DNA from: Burkholderia sp. WSM2232
GTDB taxonomy: Bacteria; Pseudomonadota; Gammaproteobacteria; Burkholderiales; Burkholderiaceae
Assembly (NCBI RefSeq): GCF_000472545.1
Contig: NZ_AWZV01000010.1
Location: 124,001 to 188,000 of the forward strand
Reading direction: 5' to 3'
Length of the DNA stretch: 64,000 bases
A program made the position numbers and the translations under genes. Positions 1 to 10,433 of this stretch are shown here, piece by piece. The notes under the pieces were generated by a model, which saw only the letters and a list, made by a program, of their open reading frames with translations, did no database searches and was not told the DNA's origin. Every line of letters starts with the position of its first letter. Within the stretch, counting starts at the first letter, position 1.

Positions 1-459
1 GTCGCCAGCGAAGGCGTTCACGCGCGACATGGCGACAGCGACGTTGCCGGTAGTGAGGCCACCCGCCGCCCGCGCATCCGCGACCACGGCGTTCGAGTAG
101 ACGGACACAATCATCTGTGACGGCGCGCTGAGATACACGGCGTCGATCTCGCCCGGCATCGCGGTCGTTTCACCCGTCGATTCTTCTTCATAGGCGCCGC
201 CCGTGGCCCGGATGAGCACGGGGTAGCGCAGATTACCGAGAAGAGAAAACGTGCCGTCGCTGCTGGTGCTGCCCGTCGCAAGCGGCGTGTCGGCCACGGA
301 ACCGTCCGGTGCGATTGCATAGGCGCTCACGGAAGCATTGGCAATGGGCCCCATGTACACGGCGCCCGAAGTGGACGTCGAGGTGCTTCCGCCGCAAGCG
401 GACAGGAAGAGGGCAAGTGCCGCGCTTGTCGCGGCGGTAAGTTGGACTGGTTTCACCAT
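1..459 (-). CDS. Putative outer-membrane lipoprotein, N-terminal part (runs off the window)
   Basis: An open frame of 153 codons runs from an ATG at 459 to the window edge, so only the N-terminus is visible. Residues 1-22 form a type II signal peptide with lipobox LSAC and Cys22 as the lipidation site, followed by a GGSTSTSTSG linker typical of lipoproteins. The rest (SVSAYAIAPDGSV, TSSDGTFSL) resembles a carboxypeptidase-regulatory or DUF4382-like beta-sandwich that presents a polypeptide chain outside the membrane, but I cannot name the family. AAGG lies just upstream of the ATG. It faces away from the chemotaxis operon and is separated from it by about 950 bases. Confidence 0.75.
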   Translation of the reverse strand, partial: MVKPVQLTAATSAALALFLSACGGSTSTSTSGAVYMGPIANASVSAYAIAPDGSVADTPLATGSTSSDGTFSLLGNLRYPVLIRATGGAYEEESTGETTAMPGEIDAVYLSAPSQMIVSVYSNAVVADARAAGGLTTGNVAVAMSRVNAFAGD

Positions 460-1405
<946 letters not shown>

Positions 1406-2563
1406 ATGAAGCATACGCAAAATAGATTGATGTGGCTCGCGGCCCCGCTCCTGGGATGCGGCGGTGCGCTCGCCTGCTTCGCCGTTTCGTCGTTCAGCAC
1501 CAGCGGCGGCGCCATCGGCGCAGGGCTTGCAATCGCAGGCATCTTGGCCGGCGTACGGCAGCGCAACGTCGACGCGCGCTTCTTGCGGCAATTGTCCCGT
1601 TACCTCGACAGCCAGCGCGCGTTCAGCGACACACTGGCGCCCGTCTGGGCTCGCCATATCGAATCGTCGCGCACACAAATGGAAGATGCCGTCACCGCGT
1701 TGAGCGGGCGGTTCGGCGACATTGCTTCGCGGCTCGACACGGTGCTGGGCGTTTCGACCAGCGGCGAAGGCGCGTCCGGTGGCAACAACGTCTATGTCTC
1801 CAGCGAACTCGAATTGCAGGCCGTCGTGCAACGGCTGCGCGCCGCCATGGATAGCAAGGCCGAAATGCTCGCCAAGGTGCAGGGCCTGCACGGCGTTATC
1901 GATGAACTGAGCGAGATGGTCGAAGCGATCAAGCTCGTTACGCAACAGACTAACCTGCTTGCGATCAATGCGGCCATTGAGGCCGCGCATGCCGGCGACG
2001 TGGGTCGCGGATTCGCGACCGTCGCACAGGAAGTGCGCGCGCTATCGCGCCGGTCGAGCGAAACGGGCGTGAGCATTGCCGCCAAGATCGAGACGATCCG
2101 CAACGCTATCGTCTCCGCATGTCACGCAGCAGAAGAGACCGCCGAGCAGGACACCGTGTCGATGTCTGACTCGCAACGCGCCATCGAGCAGGTCCTGATC
2201 CGCTTTCGCGAGTTCACGTCCTCGCTCGAATCGGCTACCGAACTGCTGCGCGGCGAAAGCCGCAGCATCAAGGCCGAAGTCTACGAGGCACTGGTGCAAT
2301 TGCAGTTTCAGGACCGCGTGAGCCAGATCATGCAGCACGTGAAGGCCAACATTGAGCGCCTTCCCGCCGTTGTCGATCAGCACTGCGGGCAATACGAAGC
2401 CGGCGTCGCGGTGCCGATGCTCGATGCCACGGCATTGCTCGACGAGCTTGAGCGCACCTATGCGATGGACGAGGAGCGCGCGCTGCATCGGGACAAAGCG
2501 CAGCTCCCTGCGCAAGTGCAGGCGCAATCGACCAACACTAATTCCGACATTACTTTCTTTTGA
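1406..2563 (+). CDS. Methyl-accepting chemotaxis protein, short, without a periplasmic sensor domain
   Basis: 385-residue inner-membrane chemoreceptor. Residues 8-50 hold two closely spaced hydrophobic segments with almost no periplasmic loop. The rest is helical cytoplasmic signalling domain with the hairpin-tip motif ([20 protein letters not shown], about residues 173-192) that contacts CheA and CheW. No HAMP or ligand-binding domain is recognisable, so the input may be cytoplasmic or come from the membrane. The start has an AAGG only two bases upstream, which is unusually close. A downstream ATG at 1430 has no better site. The stop overlaps the region just before cheY, so the gene is the first of a tightly packed operon. 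Confidence 0.85.
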   Translation: MKHTQNRLMWLAAPLLGCGGALACFAVSSFSTSGGAIGAGLAIAGILAGVRQRNVDARFLRQLSRYLDSQRAFSDTLAPVWARHIESSRTQMEDAVTALSGRFGDIASRLDTVLGVSTSGEGASGGNNVYVSSELELQAVVQRLRAAMDSKAEMLAKVQGLHGVIDELSEMVEAIKLVTQQTNLLAINAAIEAAHAGDVGRGFATVAQEVRALSRRSSETGVSIAAKIETIRNAIVSACHAAEETAEQDTVSMSDSQRAIEQVLIRFREFTSSLESATELLRGESRSIKAEVYEALVQLQFQDRVSQIMQHVKANIERLPAVVDQHCGQYEAGVAVPMLDATALLDELERTYAMDEERALHRDKAQLPAQVQAQSTNTNSDITFF

Positions 2564-2571
2564 GGACCAGC

Positions 2572-2940
2572 ATGGCCAAAACCATCATGATCGTTGACGA
2601 TTCTGCGTCGGTACGCCAGGTCGTTGGAATTGCGCTGCGCGGCGCGGGCTACCAGGTCATCGAAGGCTGCGACGGCAAAGACGCGCTCGCGAAACTGCAA
2701 GGCCAGAAGGTTCACCTGATGATCAGCGACCTCAACATGCCGAACATGGACGGCATTGCGTTCATCAAGGCGGTCAAGCAGATGCCCGCCTACAGGTTCA
2801 CGCCGATCGTCATGCTGACCACTGAGAGCCAGGACGCGAAGAAACGCGAAGGCCAACAGGCGGGCGCCAAGGCGTGGGTCGTCAAACCGTTCCAGCCGCC
2901 GCAACTGCTCGCCGCCGTCGAAAAGCTGGTGTTGCCTTGA
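2572..2940 (+). CDS. cheY: CheY-like single-domain response regulator
   Basis: 122-residue receiver domain: acidic pair Asp9-Asp10, phospho-acceptor Asp53 (MISDLNMPNMDG), Thr84 region (MLTTES) and Lys105 (VVKPF). It should be phosphorylated by the CheA encoded two genes downstream. The ATG at 2572 follows AGGA and lies nine bases after the stop of the upstream receptor gene. An upstream TTG in frame would overlap that stop and is less likely. Full length for a CheY. Whether it acts on the flagellar switch or on another output cannot be told from sequence. Confidence 0.92.
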   Translation: MAKTIMIVDDSASVRQVVGIALRGAGYQVIEGCDGKDALAKLQGQKVHLMISDLNMPNMDGIAFIKAVKQMPAYRFTPIVMLTTESQDAKKREGQQAGAKAWVVKPFQPPQLLAAVEKLVLP

Positions 2941-2963
2941 ATCTTGACGACGGAACACGTGCG

Positions 2964-3284
2964 ATGAATGCCGCCTATACCGCGCCGATCGAAGTGCCGA
3001 TGACGATCTATCACGCCGCTGAACTCAAGGAGTTCATGCTGGAGGCGCTCAAGCGCGGCGTCTCCGTTCACTTCGACCTGTGCGCCGTACCAGAGATCGA
3101 CTGCGCCGGCGTGCAACTGCTCGTCGCCGCGCGACGCCTTGCGGCCGAGCGCCAGCAGGTATGCGAGTTCTTCGGCGCGAGCGACGCTTTACTCGCGACA
3201 CTCGCGCTATTAGGTGTGCCATCGACATTGGCGCAAGCGCAGCCGTCGACGGAAACGCTATCGGTTCTTCAGGAGCACGCGTGA
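2964..3284 (+). CDS. STAS-domain (anti-sigma-factor-antagonist-like) protein in the che operon
   Basis: 106-residue protein with the fold pattern of STAS/MlaB-like domains: a basic amphipathic helix (YHAAELKEFMLEALKRG), then HFDLCAVPEIDCAGVQLLVAARRLA, where the DCAG position corresponds to the DSSG loop that carries the phosphorylatable serine in SpoIIAA. Here it is Cys-Ala, so classical phosphorylation at that site is doubtful. GGAA lies nine bases before the ATG. The stop overlaps the cheA start (TGATG). STAS proteins of this kind occur in several chemosensory clusters of Burkholderia-like bacteria. Their role there is not something I can state. Confidence 0.8.
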   Translation: MNAAYTAPIEVPMTIYHAAELKEFMLEALKRGVSVHFDLCAVPEIDCAGVQLLVAARRLAAERQQVCEFFGASDALLATLALLGVPSTLAQAQPSTETLSVLQEHA

Positions 3285-5350
3285 TGAATCTCGACGACGC
3301 ACTGCAAACTTTTGTCGCCGAAAGCCGCGAGCTGCTCGCGCAGATGGAGAACGGTCTGTTGAGCATGCGCGAGAGCGCCGACCCAAGCGATGAGATCAAC
3401 GCCGTTTTTCGTGCGGCGCATACGATCAAGGGGTCGTCGGGACTCTTCGGTATCGACGGCATTGTGGAGTTCACGCATGTAGTCGAGAGCGTACTCGACC
3501 GTGTGCGCGACAACGAGATCGGCATCGACGAATCGCTGACCTCGCTGCTGCTCGCGTGTGGGGATCACATCGGTCAGCTCGTGGAGCTGACGGCCGAAAC
3601 AGGCAATTGCCTGGACGAGGCGCTGCTCGCGCAGGCACAGCCGCTCGTGGACGCCCTGAGCCGTTATCTGGCTGTGCCGCAACCCGCGTCGCAAACCGCC
3701 TGCGATGTCACGCCGGACGATGCTGCCACAGCCAGTGCCGCGCCAGGTATGCAACGCTGGTCGATCTCGCTGCAATGTGGCGAGCCGGTGTTGCGCAACG
3801 GGATGGACCCCCTTTCGATCGTTCTCTATCTTGCACGGCTAGGCGACATCGCACGCGTATGCGCAAATAGCGACCGCGTACCGTCGCTCGACACGCTCGA
3901 TCCCGAAGCCTGTTTTCTCGACTTCCAGATCGAACTGCTCAGCGACGCGGGCAGACAGGCCATCGAAGGCGCATTCGAGTTCATTCGCGACGACTGCGAG
4001 CTCAAGATATCGACCGACAGCGACGAAACCGCGCCGTCGCCGTTACCGCCCATTACCGAAGCGCCGGACGATATTGCTCCGGTTACGGAGCACCGCCCCC
4101 AAGACCACGGTGCAACGACTGCCACCGCAACGCCGACGCGCAGCGGCGGCGCGACGCGCGAAAACAAGTCTGCCGACTCACACTCCATTCGCATCGACGC
4201 AGACAAGCTCGACCACCTGATTGATCTCGTCGGGGAACTCATCACGGCCTCGGCCAGCACGGAGCTAGCAGCGAGCAAGGCGCAGAACACCGAGTTGCGC
4301 GAATCCGCGGCAACGCTGAACGGCCTGATACAGAAAGTGCGGGACAGCGCGCTGCAACTGCGCATGGTTAAAATCGGCGGAACGTTCAATCGCTTTCGTC
4401 GTGTGGTCCACGACGTCGCGCAAGAGCTTGGCAAGCACATCGACCTCGTGGTCCAGGGCGAGGACACGGAACTCGACAAGACGGTCGTCGAGAAAATCGG
4501 TGATCCGTTGACGCACCTTGTACGCAATTCGATGGACCATGGCATAGAGACCGCCGACGTGCGTCGTGCGCGCGGCAAGCCCGGACAGGGCACGGTCACG
4601 CTGAACGCCTTCCATGATTCGGGCTCGATCGTGATCGAAGTGAGCGACGACGGCGGCGGGCTCGACCGCAACCGCATCCTGGCAAAGGCCGTGGAGCGCG
4701 GGCTGGTGCCGCAGGACGCAACGCTTTCGGACGACGAAGTCTATGCGCTCATCTTCGAGCCCGGTTTTTCGACGGCGGAACGCGTCACGAACCTGTCGGG
4801 CCGCGGTGTCGGTATGGACGTGGTAAAGCGCAACATCACGGCGCTGCGCGGCAGTATCGGCGTTCAAAGTCGTGCGGGCATCGGCACCACGATTTCGGTG
4901 AGATTGCCGCTGACGCTCGCCATCATCGAGGGCTTCCAGGTCTGCGTCGGCGATTCCATCTTCATCCTGCCGCTCGATGCGGTCGAAGAGTGCGTCGAAT
5001 TTTCCGTGAGCGGCGCGCACGACTTCACCGACCTGCGAGGACAAGTGCTGCCCTTCATTCGACTACGCGAACGTTTCGAACTGGATGGGCCTGTAAGCGC
5101 GCGCCCGAACATCGTCGTCGTGAAGCATGCGGGCCAACGTTTTGGCCTGGTTGTCGATCGTCTCCTGGGTGAAGCGCAGACCGTCATCAAACCGCTGTCG
5201 AAGGTATTCGGCAAAGTGCGCGGCGTAAGCGGCTCGACCATCCTCGGCAGCGGCGATGTTGCACTGATTCTCGACATCGCCGACCTGGTGGCCATGGCCG
5301 GACCCGCGAGTCCGAACGTTGGCAGCGCGACATTCGCCACCGCGCAATAG
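3284..5350 (+). CDS. cheA: Chemotaxis histidine kinase CheA
   Basis: 688 residues in the order: HPt domain with phospho-accepting His46 (FRAAHTIKGSSG); a poorly conserved P2-like linker to about residue 290; dimerisation helices (about 300-330, DKLDHLIDLVGELITA); HATPase with N box (HLVRNSMDHGIE, about 411), G1 (DDGGG, about 455), F box (EPGFSTAE) and G2 (GRGVGMDVV, about 506); and a CheW-like C-terminal domain from about 545. It autophosphorylates under receptor control and passes phosphate to CheY and CheB. The chosen start has AGGAG upstream and overlaps the STAS stop by one base. A longer frame reaching back to 3080 only overlaps the STAS gene. All catalytic motifs are intact. Confidence 0.95.
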   Translation: MNLDDALQTFVAESRELLAQMENGLLSMRESADPSDEINAVFRAAHTIKGSSGLFGIDGIVEFTHVVESVLDRVRDNEIGIDESLTSLLLACGDHIGQLVELTAETGNCLDEALLAQAQPLVDALSRYLAVPQPASQTACDVTPDDAATASAAPGMQRWSISLQCGEPVLRNGMDPLSIVLYLARLGDIARVCANSDRVPSLDTLDPEACFLDFQIELLSDAGRQAIEGAFEFIRDDCELKISTDSDETAPSPLPPITEAPDDIAPVTEHRPQDHGATTATATPTRSGGATRENKSADSHSIRIDADKLDHLIDLVGELITASASTELAASKAQNTELRESAATLNGLIQKVRDSALQLRMVKIGGTFNRFRRVVHDVAQELGKHIDLVVQGEDTELDKTVVEKIGDPLTHLVRNSMDHGIETADVRRARGKPGQGTVTLNAFHDSGSIVIEVSDDGGGLDRNRILAKAVERGLVPQDATLSDDEVYALIFEPGFSTAERVTNLSGRGVGMDVVKRNITALRGSIGVQSRAGIGTTISVRLPLTLAIIEGFQVCVGDSIFILPLDAVEECVEFSVSGAHDFTDLRGQVLPFIRLRERFELDGPVSARPNIVVVKHAGQRFGLVVDRLLGEAQTVIKPLSKVFGKVRGVSGSTILGSGDVALILDIADLVAMAGPASPNVGSATFATAQ

Positions 5351-5363
5351 CGAGCACAGACCG

Positions 5364-6173
5364 ATGGAAGCAATTACCGATACCGAGTTCAGGCAATTCC
5401 AAGCCTTCATTCTGGACGCGGCCGGAATCAGTCTCGCGCCCGCGAAGAAGGCGCTCGTCAGCGGCCGGCTGGCCAAGCGCTTGCGCGCGTGCCAGCTCGA
5501 CACCTACGGTGCGTACTTCGCGCTAGTTTCGAGCAAGGCGCATGGCGCCGAACGACAGATTGCCATCGATCTGTTGACCACCAACGAAACGTACTTCTTC
5601 AGGGAACCCAAGCACTTCGACTTTCTAGGCACGGTCGCGTCCGAATCACGGGCAACGGTCTTCCGCACATGGAGCGCGGCATGCTCGAGCGGCGAAGAGG
5701 CATACAGCATGGCGATGGTCCTGGCTGACCGCCTTGGCATCCGGCCGTTCGAGGTCATCGGCACAGACATCAGCACGCGCATGCTGCAGGCCGCGCAGCG
5801 CGCCCATTACCCCGACATTCGCGCGCGCCAGATGCCGGCCGATTACCGAAAACGGTTCTGCTTGCGCGGGACGGGTGTGCAGGAGGGCACGCTGCTCGTC
5901 GAGCGCTCGCTACGCCAGCACGTGCATTTCGCGCAGGCGAATCTCGTCGCGCCGTTGCCTGACTTGGGGCGCTTCGACGTAGCGTTCCTGCGCAACGTCA
6001 TGATTTATTTCGACCCGCCGACAAAACGCGAAGTTGTTCAGCGCGTCGTGTCGATGGTGCGTCCCGACGGCTATCTTTGCATCGGACACTCGGAGAGCCT
6101 GCATGATCTCGGCATCGACCTGATTCCGGTTGCCCCTTCGATTTTCCGTAAGCCCGGCCGCGCCGGTCATTGA
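5364..6173 (+). CDS. cheR: Chemoreceptor glutamate methyltransferase CheR
   Basis: 269 residues. The N-terminal helical domain ([20 protein letters not shown]) is followed by the SAM-dependent methyltransferase fold with [26 protein letters not shown] (SAM loop) and [10 protein letters not shown]. It methylates receptor glutamates for adaptation, opposing CheB encoded directly downstream. The ATG at 5364 lies 13 bases after the cheA stop. Length and motifs are normal. Confidence 0.95.
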   Translation: MEAITDTEFRQFQAFILDAAGISLAPAKKALVSGRLAKRLRACQLDTYGAYFALVSSKAHGAERQIAIDLLTTNETYFFREPKHFDFLGTVASESRATVFRTWSAACSSGEEAYSMAMVLADRLGIRPFEVIGTDISTRMLQAAQRAHYPDIRARQMPADYRKRFCLRGTGVQEGTLLVERSLRQHVHFAQANLVAPLPDLGRFDVAFLRNVMIYFDPPTKREVVQRVVSMVRPDGYLCIGHSESLHDLGIDLIPVAPSIFRKPGRAGH

Positions 6174-6183
6174 GGCGATATCG

Positions 6184-7269
6184 ATGGCTCGAATCCGTGT
6201 ATTGATCGTAGACGACTCCGCTGTCGTCAGGCAGGTGGTGTCCGGCATGCTCACGGAGGCTGGTATCGAAGTGATGGATGCGGTCGCGGACCCCATCGCA
6301 GCGATGAGCCGTCTCGTGCACGGCTGGCCCGACGTGATCCTGCTTGACGTCGAGATGCCGCGTATGGACGGCATTACGTTTCTCAAAAAAATCATGGCGG
6401 AGCGGCCCACGCCCGTCGTGATCTGCTCCACGCTCACCGAGAAAGGCGCCCGCACGACCATCGACGCGATGGCGGCAGGCGCTGTGTCGGTTGTCGCCAA
6501 GCCTCGGCTTGGTCTCAAGCAGTTTCTGCTGGAGAGCGCCGAAGAATTGACCACGACGATTCGTGCTGCAACGCGTGTGAATGCCGCGCGGCTAGCGCGC
6601 AGACATCCCATAGCCGCTCCTGTGCCCAAACATACGGCGGATGCGGTGTTGCCGCCGGGCGTGCCCGGCACATCGGGCGCGCTCTCGCAAATGACCGAGC
6701 GCATTGTGGCGATCGGCACGTCGACGGGTGGCACGCAAGCGCTCGAAGTCGTATTGACGGCGCTACCGCGTGTTTCACCTGGCATCGTCGTCGTGCAGCA
6801 CATGCCCGAAAAGTTTACGGCGGCGTTTGCCGAGCGGCTCAATCGCCTTTGCGAAATCGAGGTCAAGGAGGCTCAGTCCAACGACCGGGTAACGCAGGGC
6901 CGTGCGCTGATCGCGCCGGGCGGCAAGCATCTGGCTGTGCGTCGCAGCGGCGCGCAACATGTCGTCGAGGTCATCGACGGACCGCTCGTCAATCGCCATC
7001 GTCCCTCGGTCGACGTACTGTTTCGCTCAGTAGCGCGCAGCGCGGGCCGGAACGCGCTGGGCATCATCATGACCGGCATGGGCGACGACGGCGCGGCCGG
7101 GCTCGCCGAAATGCACGCCGCCGGCGCGCGTACAGTCGCGCAGGACGAGGAGAGCTGCGTCGTATTCGGCATGCCGCGGGAAGCGATCAAACGCGGCGGC
7201 GTCGACAAGGTGGTGCCGCTCTCCGCGATCAGCAAGGAGATCGCGCTGGTTCAGGCGCAACGCAGCTGA
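6184..7269 (+). CDS. cheB: Protein-glutamate methylesterase CheB
   Basis: 361 residues. A receiver domain (Asp10-Asp11, Asp55 in [11 protein letters not shown]) is joined by a linker to the methylesterase domain with the catalytic triad Ser (AIGTSTGG, about 180), His ([10 protein letters not shown], about 205) and Asp ([11 protein letters not shown], about 300). It demethylates and deamidates receptors after phosphorylation by CheA. The ATG at 6184 follows the cheR stop by ten bases. An in-frame extension into cheR is unlikely. It is the last gene of the plus-strand operon, which ends at the hairpin at 7324-7373. Confidence 0.95.
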   Translation: MARIRVLIVDDSAVVRQVVSGMLTEAGIEVMDAVADPIAAMSRLVHGWPDVILLDVEMPRMDGITFLKKIMAERPTPVVICSTLTEKGARTTIDAMAAGAVSVVAKPRLGLKQFLLESAEELTTTIRAATRVNAARLARRHPIAAPVPKHTADAVLPPGVPGTSGALSQMTERIVAIGTSTGGTQALEVVLTALPRVSPGIVVVQHMPEKFTAAFAERLNRLCEIEVKEAQSNDRVTQGRALIAPGGKHLAVRRSGAQHVVEVIDGPLVNRHRPSVDVLFRSVARSAGRNALGIIMTGMGDDGAAGLAEMHAAGARTVAQDEESCVVFGMPREAIKRGGVDKVVPLSAISKEIALVQAQRS

Positions 7270-7323
7270 TTGCCGCGCGGCGCTTCGAACTCTTTCCCGC
7301 TGCATCCAACTTTTTCCACGTGT

Positions 7324-7373
7324 AAACGCCATCGCGCCGCAAAGGCGTAACCCATTGCGGCGCGATGGCGTTT
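7324..7373. terminator. Bidirectional intrinsic terminator between convergent che operons
   Basis: Perfect 19-bp inverted repeat: 7324-7342 (AAACGCCATCGCGCCGCAA) pairs with 7355-7373, with a 12-nt loop. The A-rich outer end on one side and T-rich end on the other give a short U tract in both directions. It lies between cheB (plus strand) and cheW (minus strand), which converge here. Confidence 0.9.
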
Positions 7374-7379
7374 GTGGTT

Positions 7380-7922
7380 TCAATGCGCTGTTTCGGCGGC
7401 GGTCTGGAGCGCCGCCATGTCGCTTGCCGACATCATGTGTTGCAGCGCGAGCAGGATCACGAACTTGCCGCGTACCTTGCCCATGCCTTGAATGAACTCG
7501 GTACGGATCGACGAGCCGAACGACGGCGGCGGTTCGATATCCGAAGCGGGAATTTCGAGCACCTCGTTCACGGCATCCACCACGATGCCGATATCTTGCC
7601 GCTCGCCTGCCAGTTGCACTTCGACGATCACGATGCACGTGCGCTTCGTCACCTCGGACGAGGGCCTGCCGAAGCGAGCGAGCAGATCCATCACTGGCAC
7701 TACCGCGCCGCGCAAATTGATGACGCCGCGCGCGAGCGACGGCATCATCGGCACCGTCGTCATCGCGGTGTAGCTGATGATTTCCTTGATCGACAGAATG
7801 CCGATGCCGAACGCTTCGTTAGCCAACATGAACGTCAGCACCTGCGCCGGCCCGGTAACGTTCGTGGCCTCGGGCGCGTCGTTCTGCCCCCGCGGTCCTG
7901 CAGAAACGGGAATCTGGTTCAT
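7380..7922 (-). CDS. cheW: Chemotaxis coupling protein CheW
   Basis: 180 residues. A 27-residue polar N-terminal extension precedes the CheW beta-barrel core (QVLTFMLANEAFGIGILSIKEI, SLARGVINLRGAVVPVMDL, IVVDAVNEVLEI). It bridges receptors to CheA. GGAGGG lies just upstream of the ATG at 7922. It follows the chemoreceptor gene by 15 bases on the same strand. The plus-strand cheA operon has no cheW of its own, so this gene probably serves both. Confidence 0.94.
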   Translation of the reverse strand: MNQIPVSAGPRGQNDAPEATNVTGPAQVLTFMLANEAFGIGILSIKEIISYTAMTTVPMMPSLARGVINLRGAVVPVMDLLARFGRPSSEVTKRTCIVIVEVQLAGERQDIGIVVDAVNEVLEIPASDIEPPPSFGSSIRTEFIQGMGKVRGKFVILLALQHMMSASDMAALQTAAETAH

Positions 7923-7937
7923 CGCTCGACCCTCCGA

Positions 7938-9611
7938 TCAGAATTTCGCGAACTGGGATTCGTCGGGCAACTCGGCGCTGGCAAACACGTGGCTTGGTGC
8001 CAATGCGAGACCGCCAGCTGGTTTCACGGCCGTGCGCCCACGTGTGCGTGTAGCCGAAGCGCGGACGTTGCCGGCGTCGTTCGCGCGCACCGTGTTACTG
8101 CCGGAGGCCAGGCGGAAGAAGGTCATCGCTTGCCGCAATTGTTCTGACTGGCTGCTCATTTCTTCGGCGGTCGCCGCGAGTTCCTCCGAGCTTGACGCAT
8201 TCTGTTGCGTCGTCTGGCTCAACTGACTGACCGCGACGTTGATCTGCCCGACGCCGGAAGACTGCTCTTCGGATGCGGCGGTAATTTCCTGCACCAGTTC
8301 CGATGTCTTCTTGATGTTTGGCACCATCGAATCGAGCAGCGCGCCGGCCTTCTCCGCCAATTCCACGCTGGAGCCCGCGACGGTGCCGATCTCCTGCGCC
8401 GCCACCTGGCTGCGCTCCGCGAGCTTGCGCACCTCGGCCGCCACCACGGCGAAGCCTTTGCCGTGCTCGCCGGCTCGCGCCGCCTCGATCGCAGCGTTCA
8501 GCGCCAGCAGATTGGTCTGGTACGCGATGTCGTCGATGATGCCAATCTTCTGCGCGATCTGTTTCATCGCGCTGACGGTCGACTTGACCGCTTCGCCGCT
8601 GTGGATGGCTTCTTTCGCGGCCTGCTGCGCCATGCCGTCGGTCACTTGCGCGTTTTCGTTGTTCTGCGAAATCGACGCCGTCATCTGTTCGATCGACGCG
8701 CTCGTCTCCTCCACGCCGGCCGCCTGTTCGCTGGACGCCTGGCTTAACGATTGCGCGGTGGCGCTAACTTCCTCGGCCGCGCCCGCCAGCGCTTCGGCGC
8801 CGCTATTGACCTCGCCCACGACGTCCGAGAGCCGCGCGATCATGTTTTGCATCGCCCGCAGCAGTTGGCCCACCTCGTCCTTGTTCTTCGATTCGACGCG
8901 CACCGTGAGATCGCCCTCAGCAAGCCGGTTGGCAGCGTCCAGCGCCAGCCCCAGAGGCTTGCTCACACCGCGACTGATGACGAAGCCGAGCAGCACGCCC
9001 AATACGAGAGCCGCCGCAATCGTGCCGATCATCAGCGAGCGGCTTTGCTCGTACAGCGCGGCGGTCTCCAGCGATGCCTCCTTCGCGCCGGCGTCCTTCA
9101 GTTGAGCAAGCTGCGTCATCGTGTCGTCGAGCACGTTCGCTTTGTCGCGCACCGCTGCGAGCGCAGTCGTCAACGCGGGATCGTGGTCGCTTAGTTTGCT
9201 GGCACTGATGAGCGGGACCAGCGTTGCCTGATCGCGCATGTACGCCTCCCAGGTTCGCGAAAAGTTGTCCAACAGCTGTTTGCCCTTTTCCGATGTCACG
9301 AGCGGACGCGCTTTGTCCATGTTGCTTTTCAACAAGTCGAAAGACTTGTTCATCATGTCGACGAACTTCGCGCGTTCTTCCGCCGTGGAGGCCAGCAGCG
9401 CATTGGAGCGGGCGCGCCCGATATAAATGAGGTCGATGTTCGCCTCCTTGATATAGGACATGCCCAGCAACTCGGTGCTGTACATGCGATCGGCCAGCTC
9501 GTTGAGCTTGCTGGCGTTGCTGATGCCGACCATGCCCACGATACCGCTGGCCGATGCGACAAGGAGAAATGCGGTGACGAGGCGAATGCCGATCTTGATA
9601 TTGCCGAGCAT
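7938..9611 (-). CDS. Methyl-accepting chemotaxis protein (Tar/Tsr type)
   Basis: 557 residues with the full classical layout. A transmembrane segment (about residues 9-30) is followed by a periplasmic four-helix-bundle sensor (to about 188) and a second transmembrane segment ([20 protein letters not shown]). A HAMP domain starts [20 protein letters not shown]. The signalling domain has the tip motif ([20 protein letters not shown]) and ends in an arginine-rich tail with a C-terminal DESQFAKF. No CheR-tether pentapeptide of the NWETF type is seen. The ATG at 9611 has AAGGAC ten bases upstream. Upstream in-frame extension is not supported. It is co-transcribed with cheW, probably from the sigma-28-like promoter at 9732-9758. 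Confidence 0.93.
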   Translation of the reverse strand: MLGNIKIGIRLVTAFLLVASASGIVGMVGISNASKLNELADRMYSTELLGMSYIKEANIDLIYIGRARSNALLASTAEERAKFVDMMNKSFDLLKSNMDKARPLVTSEKGKQLLDNFSRTWEAYMRDQATLVPLISASKLSDHDPALTTALAAVRDKANVLDDTMTQLAQLKDAGAKEASLETAALYEQSRSLMIGTIAAALVLGVLLGFVISRGVSKPLGLALDAANRLAEGDLTVRVESKNKDEVGQLLRAMQNMIARLSDVVGEVNSGAEALAGAAEEVSATAQSLSQASSEQAAGVEETSASIEQMTASISQNNENAQVTDGMAQQAAKEAIHSGEAVKSTVSAMKQIAQKIGIIDDIAYQTNLLALNAAIEAARAGEHGKGFAVVAAEVRKLAERSQVAAQEIGTVAGSSVELAEKAGALLDSMVPNIKKTSELVQEITAASEEQSSGVGQINVAVSQLSQTTQQNASSSEELAATAEEMSSQSEQLRQAMTFFRLASGSNTVRANDAGNVRASATRTRGRTAVKPAGGLALAPSHVFASAELPDESQFAKF

Positions 9612-10129
9612 AATGAAAGTGTCCTTGAAAAGGGGATCCGACAGGATTCGCGTCCAGTCGCTACGCGCGGACGGATAAATCGCGAGCAACTGCGTCACCG
9701 GATTTGAGGTCAGTCCTGTCTATAAACGTGGATATCGGTCGGCAAAAACCAGGTCTTAATCCCTACCCTATAAAATATTTGTGACGTCTTCAGGCACATT
9801 ATTTACCGCATGATTTTGCCCAAATTGCCAGGCGGACACGTCACGTGCGGTGGTATTGGTACTTTACTTAGCGGAAGAATCCAATTGGCATCAATGCGGA
9901 TTAGATAAACATAGAGCGCGAAAAGTTAAAGGATCAATATGTGCGGCACAGATGAGGACTGAAAAAAAGCGAGCGGATGTGCTCGCCGCAGCCGTGCGTC
10001 CGGGCATCGGTTCGGCACTCAGCCCGGCGCTTGTGCGCCGTGGTGCGGAGCCTTTTTTCAGGACGTTTTAAGCCTCGCGCGACATATTCATCGACGCCTT
10101 CGCGAAAGGCCCGATCAACGGAGGATGAA
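9612..10129. other. Divergent intergenic region
   Basis: About 520 bases between the minus-strand chemoreceptor gene and the plus-strand small secreted protein gene. It is A/T-rich around 9755-9810 and holds the sigma-28-like promoter described separately. No gene is supported. Confidence 0.5.
9732..9758 (-). promoter_or_regulatory. Candidate flagellar sigma-28 (FliA) promoter for the MCP-cheW operon
   Basis: Read on the minus strand: TAAG (9758-9755), a 15-nt spacer, then ACCGATAT (9739-9732). The known sigma-28 pattern is TAAA-N15-GCCGATAA, so three of four -35 bases and six of eight -10 bases match with exact spacing. It sits about 120 bases upstream of the receptor start and fits a late flagellar/chemotaxis gene. 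Confidence 0.6.
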
Positions 10130-10354
10130 ATGCGCTTGTGCACTGCTATTGCGGCAGCCGCGCTGGCGATTGCACCGGCCGTCACCTTTGTAGGGCAGCC
10201 GCTTTTCGTCAACGTCGATGGTCGCGTCGTGCCTGCCAGAGACGAGACCCGCATTGTTCGAACGGCCGCGGGGCCCGTGAAAATCAGCGCGTGGAACTGG
10301 CACAGCCCTAATGGCGCCGGCAGCATCGTGATGCAATCGAGCAATGGCGGTTAA
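10130..10354 (+). CDS. Small secreted protein, unknown function
   Basis: 74 residues with a clear Sec signal peptide (LCTAIAAAALAIAPAVTFVG), leaving about 50 mature residues that begin near QPLFVNVDGRVVPARDETR. GGAGG is five bases before the ATG. Not a family I recognise. It ends about 40 bases before the left edge of the decayed IS3 element. Confidence 0.65.
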   Translation: MRLCTAIAAAALAIAPAVTFVGQPLFVNVDGRVVPARDETRIVRTAAGPVKISAWNWHSPNGAGSIVMQSSNGG

Positions 10355-10433
10355 CCGTCTGACTGGGCGCTGGCTGTTGATGTCCGCGCAGAACTGACCC
10401 ACTAACGGAGTGAACCTCTGAAGCTGGACCGTT

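Noticed and set aside
3080..3283. N-terminal extension of CheA
   Set aside because: It overlaps the STAS gene in another frame and is Arg-rich nonsense. The ATG at 3284 has AGGAG and begins the HPt domain.
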